A program made the translations under genes and the position numbers. Shown here one piece after another: positions 1-8,118 of a stretch of 64,000 bases of DNA. The notes beneath the pieces were generated by a model, which saw only the letters and a program-made list of their open reading frames with translations, was not told the origin of the DNA and did not search any database. The DNA lies in the NCBI RefSeq assembly GCF_900101845.1, contig NZ_FNAM01000003.1, forward strand, positions 1 to 64,000, written 5' to 3'. This DNA comes from Sporomusa acidovorans (GTDB taxonomy: Bacteria > Bacillota > Negativicutes > Sporomusales > Sporomusaceae). How positions within the stretch are numbered: position 1 is the first letter of the stretch; the number at the start of each line of letters is the position of its first letter.

Positions 1-170
1 GGGACGCTGAAGGAAAACGCGGGCCGGTGGAACAAGCGCTGATTGGTGTACCGGTGACTGATCCCGAAAACCTGATCGAGGTAGGGCGGGTGGTACGTTC
101 GTTCGATCCGTGTTTTACTTGTGCGGTGCACGCGCTGCAAGTTCCTAATGCCAAACCTATTTTCATATAA
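1..170 (+). CDS. NiFe hydrogenase large subunit, C-terminal end (partial)
   Basis: Only the last 55 codons are in the window (reading frame starts at base 3). The peptide contains RSFDPCFTCAVHAL, the C-terminal DPCxxCxxH motif whose two cysteines bind the NiFe centre of uptake-type hydrogenases. About 12 residues follow the His, which in this family form the C-terminal extension removed by a maturation protease. GPVEQALIGVPV, just upstream, is also typical of the family. A strong terminator follows at about 294-338, so this is the last gene of its operon. The subgroup cannot be decided from this fragment. Confidence 0.9.
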   Translation, partial: DAEGKRGPVEQALIGVPVTDPENLIEVGRVVRSFDPCFTCAVHALQVPNAKPIFI

Positions 171-293
171 GAAAATACATTACTAAACTTTTCGCTGGCA
201 ATGTTTGCAGTTTGTTAATAGTAAACAAGTAATCATAAACCTGCTTGATGGCATGGATATCGAAAGTGAATTTGAATGAAGATATAAGAGAGG

Positions 294-338
294 GGGCAGT
301 TTAGGTGATTTGTAATCACTTTAACTGCCCTACTTTTT
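294..338 (+). terminator. Rho-independent terminator of the hydrogenase operon
   Basis: GGGCAGTT pairs with AACTGCCC around an AT-rich loop that can pair further, followed by a T-rich tract. The rest of 171-444 shows no gene I can support. Confidence 0.75.
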
Positions 339-447
339 ATTATTGAGCATAACGATTCGACTGTAACGAAAGACCACTCATTTTACTGAAGAAAGGGCAA
401 ATGCTATCCGATGTACGATACATAGACTTTGATAAAAATATAAGTTC

Positions 448-490
448 TTCACCAAATATTCATAACTTCTTCATACGGAAAGAGTACAAT
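448..490 (+). promoter_or_regulatory. TTCATA-repeat promoter of the TPM gene
   Basis: Three hexamers, TTCACC (448), TTCATA (459) and TTCATA (470), are spaced exactly 11 bp. The -10 box TACAAT (485-490) begins 9 nt after the last hexamer. No -35 box is visible, which suggests an activator-dependent promoter. It lies 36 nt before the ATG at 526. Confidence 0.8.
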
Positions 491-525
491 TAGTCTAAAG
501 AGTTAGATAAAAGTAGGTGACTAGA

Positions 526-1275
526 ATGAAGAAGTTACTGGTTTGGCTCATACTTGTGATATCTTTGGCAGTGACTGCCGTAGCTTCAGCCCAGACGACA
601 ATACCGCCTGCACCGGTCAGCAGCCGGTATGTGCAGGATTATGCCGGTGTATTGTCTGATGAAACAAAAGTTAAGATCAATAAACTAGGCAGGAAAATAG
701 CAGAAAGTACTAAGGCGCAAGTGGTTGTTGTCACGGTGAATTCGTTAGAAGGTGTGCCGATTGAAGAGTATTCCCTCGGGATTCTCCGTAAGTGGGGGAT
801 TGGCGACAAGAACCAGAATAATGGTGTCCTACTACTGATTGCAGTAAATGACAAGCAGTCGCGAATTGAGGTTGGATATGGCTTGGAGGGAGTCCTTAAT
901 GACGCCAAGGCAGGTAGAATTTTGGATGAATCAGTACTGCCGTATTTTCAACAAGGTGACTACAATCGCGGCGTGTGGACAGGATACAAGGCGTTGGTCG
1001 GCACTATATCGGGGGAGTACGGTAAAGATGGACGCTCCAATGAAAAAAATAAAGCAGCCGATGCAAGCCTAGGTGTCGCTACTTGGTGGAACGGATTACC
1101 CGGATGGCTGCAAGTGATAGCTTTTGTTGGTTTGGCCGCACTGGTAGCAGGTGACTGGTTATTCTTCGGCGGCAGTATTACTTTACTCTTATTATCGTTG
1201 TTGCGTTTCCGTGGTGGTGGCGGCGGTTACGGAGGCGGGTCAGGCGGTGGCGGAGGCGCTGACCGCAAATGGTAG
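526..1275 (+). CDS. TPM-domain (YgcG-like) exported membrane protein with Gly-rich tail
   Basis: Predicted 249 aa. Residues 1-23 form a signal peptide ending near ASAQ. A TPM domain follows at about 35-150, with the motif YAGVLSDET, a central strand region VVVVTVNSLEG and GYGLEGVLNDAKAG. A hydrophobic segment lies at about 188-220, and the tail is nearly pure Gly followed by ADRKW. TPM proteins are envelope proteins, linked in some species to photosystem repair or to LemA; a LemA gene occurs at 8986 under the same promoter type. ATG 526 is preferred because AGGTG lies about 6 nt upstream; a GTG at 517 would overlap that site. Confidence 0.85.
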   Translation: MKKLLVWLILVISLAVTAVASAQTTIPPAPVSSRYVQDYAGVLSDETKVKINKLGRKIAESTKAQVVVVTVNSLEGVPIEEYSLGILRKWGIGDKNQNNGVLLLIAVNDKQSRIEVGYGLEGVLNDAKAGRILDESVLPYFQQGDYNRGVWTGYKALVGTISGEYGKDGRSNEKNKAADASLGVATWWNGLPGWLQVIAFVGLAALVAGDWLFFGGSITLLLLSLLRFRGGGGGYGGGSGGGGGADRKW

Positions 1276-1652
1276 GAATGACAAGGGCTGATAAGGTATT
1301 GGTTGTTTTAGTACTCCTGATAGCTATAGTCGGGATTGGGCTCAACATGTCCATAGTGGCTGCGGGTGGCGAGCAAAAAGCCGAAATATGGGTGGAGGGT
1401 ACCTTATATAAAACTGTGCCGCTCAAAGAGGGATATAAGCAAGAAATCCGGATTGGCGGCGACTCTCACTATGACATTATCGAGGTGCAGCACACCAGAA
1501 TTCGGGTGCGAGAAGCCGATTGTCCCAACCAGGACTGTATTAAGATGGGCTGGATCCAGCACGCACCGCAGCAAATTGTTTGTCTTCCTTATCGCATTGT
1601 CATCAAAATTGTGTCTTCGGCGCCAGTTGATACAGATACGATAGTTCGCTAG
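1269..1652 (+). CDS. NusG domain II-containing membrane-anchored protein
   Basis: Predicted 127 aa; the ATG overlaps the stop of the TPM gene, so the two are translationally coupled. One N-terminal membrane segment (about 6-30) is followed by a small beta-rich domain with the signature ADCPNQDCIKMGWI and QQIVCLPYRIVI. This is the stand-alone NusG_II family, found in many anaerobic Firmicutes and often near electron-transport or lipid genes. Its function is not established. A second ATG at 1278 could also be used. Confidence 0.85.
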   Translation: MVGMTRADKVLVVLVLLIAIVGIGLNMSIVAAGGEQKAEIWVEGTLYKTVPLKEGYKQEIRIGGDSHYDIIEVQHTRIRVREADCPNQDCIKMGWIQHAPQQIVCLPYRIVIKIVSSAPVDTDTIVR

Positions 1653-1658
1653 CAAAAA

Positions 1659-1697
1659 GTCCCCGTTACGTAAGCCGGCTGCTTAGGTGACGGGGGC
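1659..1697. terminator. Bidirectional terminator hairpin
   Basis: CCCCGTTACG pairs imperfectly with GTGACGGGG between two convergent genes, with T/A-rich flanks on both sides. Confidence 0.55.
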
Positions 1698-1706
1698 ATA
1701 TTGCTG

Positions 1707-2051
1707 TTACTGAGCCATTTTCCGGCACTCTGCCGCGCATGCCTTGCAAGCGTCGGCACACTGTTGACAATGGGGATCTTTGAATTGAGCGCAGTCACTG
1801 GCGCAAGCATCGCAAATGGTTGCGCAGAGAGAACATAGTTGTTTGGCATGATGGCTACCCCGGGCCATATATTGGGCAGACATGGCGCATATGTCAGCAC
1901 AGTCACGGAGCATATTGATACAGTGGGCTCTTGCTTTAACATCGGCTTCCTGCAGGCACAAAGACAAGCATTCCTCGCAGGCTTGCATACATCCGTTGCA
2001 AGCATCGATACATGTCTGCATCTTGTTTGGTGCAGTTAGTACTGTAGGCAT
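1707..2051 (-). CDS. Four-helix-bundle copper-binding protein (Csp/DUF326 family)
   Basis: Predicted 114 aa with 19 Cys, arranged mainly as CxxxC or CxxC turns (for example CIDACNGCMQACEEC and CSLCATICDACASDC). In Csp1/Csp3 such cysteines line the core of a four-helix bundle and bind many Cu(I) ions. There is no signal peptide, so it resembles the cytosolic Csp3 type. It diverges from the copper P-type ATPase locus. The start follows AGGAGGGATATCC. No TTCATA-type promoter is visible. Copper storage is inferred from the family. Confidence 0.9.
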   Translation of the reverse strand: MPTVLTAPNKMQTCIDACNGCMQACEECLSLCLQEADVKARAHCINMLRDCADICAMSAQYMARGSHHAKQLCSLCATICDACASDCAQFKDPHCQQCADACKACAAECRKMAQ

Positions 2052-2148
2052 GGATATCCCTCCTAATATAATTTACTCTCTTATTATTTCAACGGGTACG
2101 GTAATTATTCGGTATGGTTACTCTGCTTTTGTCTAGGCAAAACTAAAT

Positions 2149-2330
2149 GAAGGCCGCTATTGCGTAGATATTCTGCAGCAGATTATGGCGGCGAGGGTCG
2201 CACTCAATCAGGTAGCACTTATAATGATTGAAGTCATATTAAAAGTTGTGTGGTTGACGTTATAAAAGAAAACCGTATGGAAGAGGCTATTGATGAGTAG
2301 ATAGGCGTCTTATCCAAGTTTACAAAGTGA
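2149..2330 (+). pseudogene. csoR: Remnant of a CsoR-type copper-sensing repressor
   Basis: Frame 2149 reads EGRYCVDILQQIMAARVALN, the helix of CsoR/RcnR repressors containing the Cys of the metal site. The frame then breaks at about 2245. In the next frame SCVVDVIKENRMEEAIDE continues the CsoR sequence, then hits an in-frame TAG before IGVLSKFTK and the final TGA. The first helix (RLxRIEGQVRG) is missing. So it is truncated at the 5' end, frameshifted and interrupted by a stop. It sits directly before copA, the normal position of csoR. Confidence 0.8.
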
Positions 2331-2343
2331 AGGGGTGAAAGAA

Positions 2344-4767
2344 TTGACTGAGTCCAATAAAGCATCTGTAGAAAATATGCTTTTAAAAGTAGAAGGCATG
2401 ACTTGTGCCGCCTGCGCCAGCAGGGTGGAACACGGGCTCTCCAAACTAAAAGGAGTAGAAAAGGCTGCTGTTAATCTTGCCACTGAGAAGGCTTCGGTGA
2501 CCTACGACCCGAAACAAATCAGCCTTAGCGAGGTAGTAAAAAAAATAGAGGATTTAGGCTATCAGGTTATTAAGGATAAAATCGATTTAAAGATAACCGG
2601 CATGACCTGCGCGGCCTGCTCGGGTCGGGTGGAAAGAGGCTTGAATAAGCTGCCCGGCGTTGTGAGCGCCGTTGTCAACCTGGCGGTGGAGAAGGCTACG
2701 GTGGAGTATTATCCGGGCGTAATCAGCTTTAACGATATTAAGGGTAAAATTGAAACCCTTGGTTATGGTGTGCATGATGTAGCAGATACCGCCGCGGTAG
2801 ACAAAGAAAAGAAGGCCCGTGAAGCAGAGGTTAGCAGGCAGCGCTTTCGCTTGCTGGTAGCTACCGTGTTTTCCCTGCCGCTGCTGCTGGCGATGGCCAT
2901 GCATATGTTGGGGGTAATGGGCAGGGCTACCGAGTTACTGATGAATCCGTATCTTCAGTTGGTACTGGCAACGCCTGTCCAATTTATCGCCGGCTGGCAG
3001 TTTTACCGGGGTGCCTATCTAGCGATTAAGAACGGCAGCGCGAACATGGATGTTCTGGTGGCACTGGGAACATCGGCTGCTTATTTTTATAGCATAGCTA
3101 ACGTACTTCGCCAGGCACCCGACTTATATTTTGAAACATCGGCTATTTTGATAACGCTCATCATTTTGGGTAAATTGCTGGAAGCTACTGCCAAGGGGCG
3201 GACCTCTGAGGCCATTAAGGCCCTTATGGGGCTGCAGGCCAAGACGGCCAGAGTGTTACGTGATGGACAGGAAAGCGACATTCCGGTCGAATCGGTCCTG
3301 GTCGGCGATGTTGTAATAGTGCGTCCAGGCGAAAAAGTTCCGGTCGATGGGGTTATTGTTGAAGGGACATCCACGCTGGATGAGTCGATGCTTACCGGGG
3401 AAAGTTTGCCTGTTGATAAAAAAGTTGGTGACCAGGTAGTTGGCGCAACTATTAATAAATTGGGAACATTTAAATTCAAGGCTACTAAAGTTGGCAAAGA
3501 TACCGCCTTGGCACAGATTGTACGTATTGTTGAAGAAGCCCAAGGGTCGAAAGCGCCAATTCAGCGTTTTGCCGATGTGGTATCAGCATATTTTGTACCG
3601 GTCGTCGTAGGCTTGTCGGTGCTAACCTTTGCAGTATGGTTCTTTTTCCTGGACCCAGGCAATTTCTCGCGGGCGTTGGTTAATTTTACTGCCGTATTAG
3701 TTATCGCATGTCCCTGCGCACTTGGTTTAGCTACGCCGACCTCAATTATGGTAGGGACAGGTAAAGGCGCGGAAAACGGAATATTAATAAAAGGCGCTGA
3801 GCACTTAGAGAATGCCCATAGACTGACAACCATTGTTCTTGATAAAACAGGCACAATTACCAAAGGTGAACCTGAAGTTACTGATATTGTGGCGCTGGCT
3901 GGGCTTGCAGAAGTTGAACTAGTGAGGCTGGCTGTCAGGGCAGAGAAAAACTCCGAGCATCCCTTGGCCCAGGCTATTGTTAACTATGGTAAAAAGCAAG
4001 GTATATCTCCGGAAGACCCTGAGTCTTTCACTGCCATTCCGGGGCATGGGGTCGAGGTTACCATTGAAGGTAAACGAATTTTACTGGGTACTCGCAAGCT
4101 AATGCATGAAAATAATATTGAGTTTGCAGCAGCTGTTCCTCAAATTGAAGAGTTGGAGCTGCAGGGCAAGACAGTCATGCTGTTTGCCTTGGAAGACAAG
4201 CTAAGTGGTTTGTTCGCTGTAGCTGATACCGTAAAAGAGAATTCGGCTCAAGCTGTATCCGAACTGCAAAAGATGGGCATAGAAGTATGGATGATAACAG
4301 GAGATAATATTCGTACTGCTCAGGCCATGGCTCAAACGGTTGGCATAGACAATGTTATGGCCGAGGTACTGCCAGAGAATAAAGCTGAAAAGGTAGCGGC
4401 ACTCAAAAAAGAGGGCAAGGTTGTGGCTATGGTCGGGGACGGCATTAACGATGCACCGGCGCTGGCTACCGCCGATGTGGGCTTTGCGATTGGTACAGGT
4501 ACCGATGTTGCTATTGAGGCTGCCGATATTACGCTAATGCGGGGTGACCTGACCGGCATTGTGGCTGCCATTCGCTTAAGTAAGGCAACTATGCGCAATA
4601 TTAAGCAGAATCTATTCTGGGCGCTTGTCTATAATTCGCTGGGCATTCCAGTTGCGGCAATGGGCTACTTATCGCCAGTATTAGCAGGGGCAGCTATGGC
4701 TTTTAGTTCGGTTTCAGTGGTAACAAACGCGCTGAGACTGAAAGGGTTCAACCCGTATAGGGATTAA
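2344..4767 (+). CDS. copA: Copper-exporting P1B-type ATPase
   Basis: About 807 aa. Two N-terminal heavy-metal-associated domains carry GMTCAACAS and GMTCAACSG. Then come the actuator motif MLTGES, the membrane metal site CPC in IACPCALG, the phosphorylation motif DKTGTIT, the EHPLA motif and [11 protein letters not shown] together with the two CxxC domains indicates Cu(I) export from the cytoplasm using ATP. TTG 2344 lies 8 nt after AAGGGG; GTG 2335 is an in-frame alternative overlapping that site, and ATG 2380 is a later one. Upstream lies a dead csoR and downstream a broken copZ, so its regulation is unclear; no TTCATA promoter is present. Confidence 0.93.
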   Translation: MTESNKASVENMLLKVEGMTCAACASRVEHGLSKLKGVEKAAVNLATEKASVTYDPKQISLSEVVKKIEDLGYQVIKDKIDLKITGMTCAACSGRVERGLNKLPGVVSAVVNLAVEKATVEYYPGVISFNDIKGKIETLGYGVHDVADTAAVDKEKKAREAEVSRQRFRLLVATVFSLPLLLAMAMHMLGVMGRATELLMNPYLQLVLATPVQFIAGWQFYRGAYLAIKNGSANMDVLVALGTSAAYFYSIANVLRQAPDLYFETSAILITLIILGKLLEATAKGRTSEAIKALMGLQAKTARVLRDGQESDIPVESVLVGDVVIVRPGEKVPVDGVIVEGTSTLDESMLTGESLPVDKKVGDQVVGATINKLGTFKFKATKVGKDTALAQIVRIVEEAQGSKAPIQRFADVVSAYFVPVVVGLSVLTFAVWFFFLDPGNFSRALVNFTAVLVIACPCALGLATPTSIMVGTGKGAENGILIKGAEHLENAHRLTTIVLDKTGTITKGEPEVTDIVALAGLAEVELVRLAVRAEKNSEHPLAQAIVNYGKKQGISPEDPESFTAIPGHGVEVTIEGKRILLGTRKLMHENNIEFAAAVPQIEELELQGKTVMLFALEDKLSGLFAVADTVKENSAQAVSELQKMGIEVWMITGDNIRTAQAMAQTVGIDNVMAEVLPENKAEKVAALKKEGKVVAMVGDGINDAPALATADVGFAIGTGTDVAIEAADITLMRGDLTGIVAAIRLSKATMRNIKQNLFWALVYNSLGIPVAAMGYLSPVLAGAAMAFSSVSVVTNALRLKGFNPYRD

Positions 4768-4808
4768 ACCAGGGACGTGTATATGACTGTTTTTTTAGGG
4801 GGGAGGTT

Positions 4809-4896
4809 GTGAGTCCAGCACCGGAAACAATATTGAAATTGAGGGCATGTCTTGCGGACATTGTAAAATGGCTGTTGAGAAAGCACTCCGTAAAGT
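4809..4896 (+). pseudogene. copZ: 5' fragment of a copper chaperone gene, frameshifted and truncated
   Basis: GTG 4809 follows GGGAGG and opens VSPAPETILK. One base appears lost in the following A-run, after which the +2 frame reads IEIEGMSCGHCKMAVEKALR, the HMA chaperone fold with its CxxC copper site. Similarity stops after about KVF (4896), where unrelated sequence begins. CopZ normally passes Cu(I) to CopA, the preceding gene. Confidence 0.75.
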
Positions 4897-4923
4897 TTTT
4901 AATAAAAACCTGCTCCGGGAAAA

Positions 4924-5190
4924 TCATTTATTTAAAATTTGTTGAATTTGCTGTTCTAATTCTTTTATTTGATTTTGCACATCGTCTGCCTGTTTTTCTT
5001 GCTGAAGGCTGGTCAATGCTTGTTCTTGAGCAACTATCATTGTCATCAAGGTTCCTACTGCAGCTAAAAAATTACCCAGTACGTTTATTTGATTTATATT
5101 TAACCCTTTAGAGAAGCCCAGAGCAACAAGAACCGCTAAGATAGTAAGTTCATCCGTAGATAACTCAAAGAAAAGCATTTCATTTTCCAT
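4924..5190 (-). CDS. Small hypothetical protein (88 aa), hydrophobic N-half and coiled-coil C-half
   Basis: The first half (ELSTDELTILAVLVALGFSKGLNINQ) is hydrophobic and the last 35 residues (QEKQADDVQNQIKELEQQIQ) look like a coiled coil. AAGGA lies upstream of the ATG. It shares the pattern LN-x-NE/NQ-x-x-ILG/VLG with the protein encoded at 5227-5553, so the two look like paralogues. Function unknown. Both genes lie between two broken copZ fragments on the opposite strand. Confidence 0.6.
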   Translation of the reverse strand: MENEMLFFELSTDELTILAVLVALGFSKGLNINQINVLGNFLAAVGTLMTMIVAQEQALTSLQQEKQADDVQNQIKELEQQIQQILNK

Positions 5191-5226
5191 TTTTTTATTC
5201 CTTATAAATAATAAATTTGGTAATGT

Positions 5227-5553
5227 TTATTTCTCATGCGAGCAGGTATTCTTTTTTGTTAATTCATCAACACGCTTTTGCAGCTTCTGTAACTCCAATT
5301 CTATTTCTACAAACTCAAGGGCTGCTTCTCTGTTTTGTTGACTTTTATTTTGAGGTTCAGCGTTTAAATCGGAACTTTTTATTAATATGTTTCCTAGCAC
5401 AATAAATAAACTGCCAAGGATTTCTTGCTCGTTAGGATTTAATTCTTCAGCTAATATTTTTGCAGCCTGAGCAGCCAATCGCATGACTTTTTCGGGATCT
5501 AATGGTTCAAGATGATTTGCCACTAATTTTATATACGGCGAAATCGAATACAT
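5227..5553 (-). CDS. Small hypothetical protein (108 aa), paralogue of the 4924 gene
   Basis: Preceded by GGGGGAGG 6 nt before the ATG. The central part (ILAEELNPNEQEILGSLFIVLG) matches the pattern of the neighbour encoded at 4924-5190; the C-terminus is charged and probably coiled coil (ELELQKLQKRVDELTKK). Transcribed first, with the 88-aa gene 36 nt downstream. No recognised domain and no function assigned. Confidence 0.6.
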   Translation of the reverse strand: MYSISPYIKLVANHLEPLDPEKVMRLAAQAAKILAEELNPNEQEILGSLFIVLGNILIKSSDLNAEPQNKSQQNREAALEFVEIELELQKLQKRVDELTKKNTCSHEK

Positions 5554-5695
5554 TATGCCTCCCCCTATTTTCCATACAATTATATATCAATTTAATAAGA
5601 GTATATGATGACAAATTTTATATTATCTCAAAATCTGTGAGAATTGTAGCCATAATCCGTGTAATTAAGGCGACCATACGAACTATTAAAAGTCA

Positions 5696-5827
5696 TGCGG
5701 TCAATGCAAAATGATTGCTGAAAAAGCACTCCAGGCCATTCCAGGAGTGGTAAGTGCCAGTGTTGATCTGGCAAAAAAAGAAGCGCTTGTGAAGGCTGTG
5801 GAAGACGCTGGCTTTGACGTGGTTTAA
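5696..5827 (+). pseudogene. copZ: 3' fragment of a second copper chaperone gene
   Basis: 43 codons read CGQCKMIAEKALQAIPGVVS and on to EDAGFDVV, the C-terminal two thirds of a CopZ/HMA domain. The start is missing, and an in-frame TAA lies just upstream of the CxxC motif. It overlaps the 4809 fragment in content (both encode CGxCKMxxEKAL), so the two are not halves of one gene split by an insertion; they look like remains of two paralogues. Confidence 0.75.
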
Positions 5828-5983
5828 TTACGGGATTAGAAAAAATATGCAGAAGCCTGCACAGTAGGCTTCTGCGTATTTTGGTTTAGGTCATCGGTGA
5901 ATGATACGGTCTGGATTGGGAAAGATAGATTATATCTATGTCGCTTATTTGTATTGGAGCTATCTAAGGGGGAGTAGGTCTTG

Positions 5984-6151
5984 GTGCTTGATCTTAGAAA
6001 GAATTTAGGTAACACGGATAGAATAATTCGAAGTATAATTGGTATAATTTTACTATGGTTGGTTATTTCCAAATCATTGACAGGCTGGTGGACAACCATT
6101 GCGCTGATTTTTGCAGTATTTCAGTTTGTAGAAGCAGTATGGGGCTACTGA
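5984..6151 (+). CDS. DUF2892 (YgaP-type transmembrane domain) small membrane protein
   Basis: Predicted 55 aa from GTG 5984 (TTG 5981 also possible), with AAGGGGGAG upstream. The sequence begins VLDLRKNLGNTDRIIRSIIG, the DUF2892 signature, followed by two membrane segments and an ending FQFVEAVWGY. The family is also found as the C-terminal part of rhodanese YgaP. Cellular role unknown. Confidence 0.85.
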   Translation: MLDLRKNLGNTDRIIRSIIGIILLWLVISKSLTGWWTTIALIFAVFQFVEAVWGY

Positions 6152-6219
6152 ATTGTCTATGATCTTATGGGTTGGTCAACCCGTTAAATAGCGGCTACAG
6201 AAACTTGATAATAAAGAAA

Positions 6220-6360
6220 GACTTAGCTTCAGGTGAGGTTTTAACCCCATCTGAAGTTTAGTCGACCTTATCCAGGGACTTAGACGCTCGCCTGTGCCCT
6301 TTGGGTATAACTCCCGCTTGTAGAAGCGGGAGTCTTAGAGCGACTTAGTCATCGGATAAA
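6220..6360. repeat. Structured intergenic repeat, copy 1 (two adjacent hairpins)
   Basis: Begins GACTTAGCTTCAGGTGAGG and ends near AGTCATCGGATAAA. The first hairpin pairs CTTCAGGTGAGG with CCCCATCTGAAG. The second is nested: TTATCC, GACTTAG, CGCTC and ACTCCCGCTT pair with AAGCGGGAGT, GAGCG, CTTAGTC and GGATAA. A related copy at 42234-42358 keeps the stems. It could be an IS200/IS605-type end, a MITE, or a structured RNA. Confidence 0.7.
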
Positions 6361-6367
6361 ACCAACA

Positions 6368-6405
6368 GAACGGACAAAGTCTTTTATAGATTTTGTTCGT
6401 TTTTT
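6368..6405 (+). terminator. Terminator after the structured repeat
   Basis: GAACGGACAAA pairs with TTTGTTCG, followed by six T. The remainder of 6152-6530 outside the repeat holds no gene I can support. Confidence 0.7.
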
Positions 6406-6544
6406 ATTAGGCAGAAATAGTTTACCTATGTTAAAGGTTACGATTGTGGCATTACGATAACTTCCACTATCATTCTCGTTTGGGAATAGGTTCACCGGTT
6501 ATCCTAGGTAGGTTTTGCAAATCGCACAAGTTCTTTAAGAAGTA

Positions 6545-6576
6545 TTCATAGGTTCTTCATAATGACTTGCTATAAT
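6545..6576 (+). promoter_or_regulatory. TTCATA-repeat promoter
   Basis: TTCATA at 6545 and 6556 (11-bp spacing), then a 9-nt gap and a perfect TATAAT at 6571. Drives the 6608 gene. Confidence 0.85.
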
Positions 6577-6607
6577 AAAGACAAATCCAAGCAAGGAGGA
6601 ACACAAA

Positions 6608-6916
6608 ATGAAAAAAGGTTTAATTATAGGTCTGGCCGCTTCACTGGTTATTACGCTAGGAGCCACCTTGGCTTTTGCGGAGTCGACTGCACCCGGTATG
6701 ATGGATAAAGGGCAAATGAACGAAATGCACAAAAAAATGGTGGAGCAGCATGTGAAAGACGGTGTGCTGACGCCGGAACAGGCCAAAGCCATGGATGAGC
6801 ATATGGCTAACATGGGTTCTATGATGAACGGCATGATGAGTGGTAACGGCGGAATGATGGGTGGCAATGCCAGTTGTCATTCCAGCCAGCAAAGTACTGA
6901 TATTCCTCAGCAATAG
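6608..6916 (+). CDS. Exported Met/His-rich small protein (DUF2680-like)
   Basis: Predicted 102 aa with the start after AAGGAGGA. Signal peptide 1-24 (ending AFAES). The mature part contains VKDGVLTPEQAKAMDEHM, a helix-turn motif also seen in DUF2680-type proteins, and many Met and His residues (MHKKMVEQH, MMNGMMSG), which could bind Cu(I)/Ag(I). A single Cys lies near the C-terminus (NASCHSS). It is transcribed alone from a TTCATA promoter and has its own terminator. Metal binding is inferred from composition only. Confidence 0.8.
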   Translation: MKKGLIIGLAASLVITLGATLAFAESTAPGMMDKGQMNEMHKKMVEQHVKDGVLTPEQAKAMDEHMANMGSMMNGMMSGNGGMMGGNASCHSSQQSTDIPQQ

Positions 6917-6926
6917 ATGTATGACG

Positions 6927-6963
6927 CAAACAGTCCTCACTTAGGAGGACTGTTTGTTTTTTT
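6927..6963 (+). terminator. Rho-independent terminator
   Basis: CAAACAGTCCT pairs with AGGACTGTTTG, followed by a run of seven T. Confidence 0.85.
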
Positions 6964-6984
6964 ATGCGAAAAAATCAAATTTTC

Positions 6985-7027
6985 TTCATACTATCTTCAT
7001 AGGTTCTTCATAAAAAGTTGCTATGAT
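6985..7027 (+). promoter_or_regulatory. TTCATA-repeat promoter before the 7134-lgt operon
   Basis: Three perfect TTCATA hexamers at 6985, 6996 and 7007, a 9-nt gap, then TATGAT at 7022. Confidence 0.85.
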
Positions 7028-7133
7028 TATAAGAAAGATAGCGCTCTAAAGCTCTACCTTACGAAACTGGCAGTGTTAGAGCAGGATAGCTCCAGATAAA
7101 GCGGCTTGGTTACTGGAATGAAGGAGGATTAGC

Positions 7134-7274
7134 ATGGAACAACATAAGCAGGATTTACCTACTGGTGATAACCAAGAAACGTACACACCTTGGCAGAATC
7201 TAATTTTAAAATTGCTAAAGTGGGGAGCATGGACAGCAAGCGCAGTGGCGATGGTCTATGCTATGCATTATTAA
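7134..7274 (+). CDS. Small membrane protein (46 aa) before lgt
   Basis: ATG 7134 follows AAGGAGGATTAGC. The peptide starts MEQHKQDLPTGDNQET and ends with one amphipathic or membrane segment (LKWGAWTASAVAMVYAMHY). The next gene, lgt, starts 19 nt downstream with its own AGGAGG, so they are probably co-transcribed. No family recognised. Confidence 0.65.
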   Translation: MEQHKQDLPTGDNQETYTPWQNLILKLLKWGAWTASAVAMVYAMHY

Positions 7275-7293
7275 ACTGTAGGAGGAAGTCATC

Positions 7294-8112
7294 TTGCAAC
7301 CAATCTTATTTACTATCGGGGAATTCGAAGTTCGTGCCTGGGGCCTAATGGTGGCTTTAGGCGTATTAGCTGGTTTATGGCTGGCAACACGGTTGGGAAA
7401 AAACAGTGAATTTACCGAAGATATTCTGCTAGAGTATGTAGTGTACGGCCTGTTTGCCGGAATCTTGGGGGCCAGGCTGTGGGAGGTTGTATTTTCTTGG
7501 GAACAATATGCTGCCAATCCGCTGCATGCCCTGATGTTCTGGGAAGGAGGCCTGTCCATACAGGGAGCGGTCATAGCCAATGTCTTACTGGCACTCAGGT
7601 ATTTTCCCCGCAAGGGATTATCGTTTAGGCGGTTTGTCGATATTGGCGCGCCGGCGCTGATTTTAGGTCAGGCCATTGGACGTATTGGGTGTTTGTTCAA
7701 TGGCGATGCCTATGGAAAACCCACTGATGCCTGGTATGGTGTGGTTTATCAGCCGGGAACTCCGGCGTATTCCGCCTGGGGGAACGTGCCGCTGGTACCG
7801 GCTGAACTGTTTGAGGCTGGGCTTGATATGGTAATCCTTTGGGTATTACTGTATTTATTTCCGCGTAAGCAATTTGACGGTCAGGTGGCGCTAGCCTATT
7901 TTGTGCTGTATTCACTGGCCAGGTTCGGGTTAGAGTTTTTACGCACAGATAGTCTCTTAATCGGCGGACTCAAGGCTGCGCAGCTTACAGCCTTACTCAC
8001 GGCATTGGCGGCCAGTTTGCTGTGGGCATGGTATGCGACCCGGACTAAGGTTGTCATACGAGAAGTAGGTTATCTCAGAAATTTGGATAGAAAAAAAGCG
8101 AAAGGGGTGTAG
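7294..8112 (+). CDS. lgt: Prolipoprotein diacylglyceryl transferase
   Basis: Predicted 272 aa from TTG 7294 after AGGAGGAAGTCATC. It is a polytopic membrane protein carrying the Lgt signature GRIGCLFNGDAYGKPTD, plus SIQGAV and the C-terminal ARFGLEFLR. Lgt moves diacylglycerol from phosphatidylglycerol onto the lipobox Cys of prelipoproteins. Here it lies in a TTCATA-controlled operon next to genes for lipoproteins of the same regulon (18570). It may be a second, regulon-specific copy; this cannot be tested from the window. Confidence 0.92.
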   Translation: MQPILFTIGEFEVRAWGLMVALGVLAGLWLATRLGKNSEFTEDILLEYVVYGLFAGILGARLWEVVFSWEQYAANPLHALMFWEGGLSIQGAVIANVLLALRYFPRKGLSFRRFVDIGAPALILGQAIGRIGCLFNGDAYGKPTDAWYGVVYQPGTPAYSAWGNVPLVPAELFEAGLDMVILWVLLYLFPRKQFDGQVALAYFVLYSLARFGLEFLRTDSLLIGGLKAAQLTALLTALAASLLWAWYATRTKVVIREVGYLRNLDRKKAKGV

Positions 8113-8118
8113 GTAGCA

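Noticed and set aside
5836-6099. Minus-strand 87-codon frame over the DUF2892 gene
   Set aside because: The plus strand carries a clear family match with a good ribosome site; the minus frame is its shadow.
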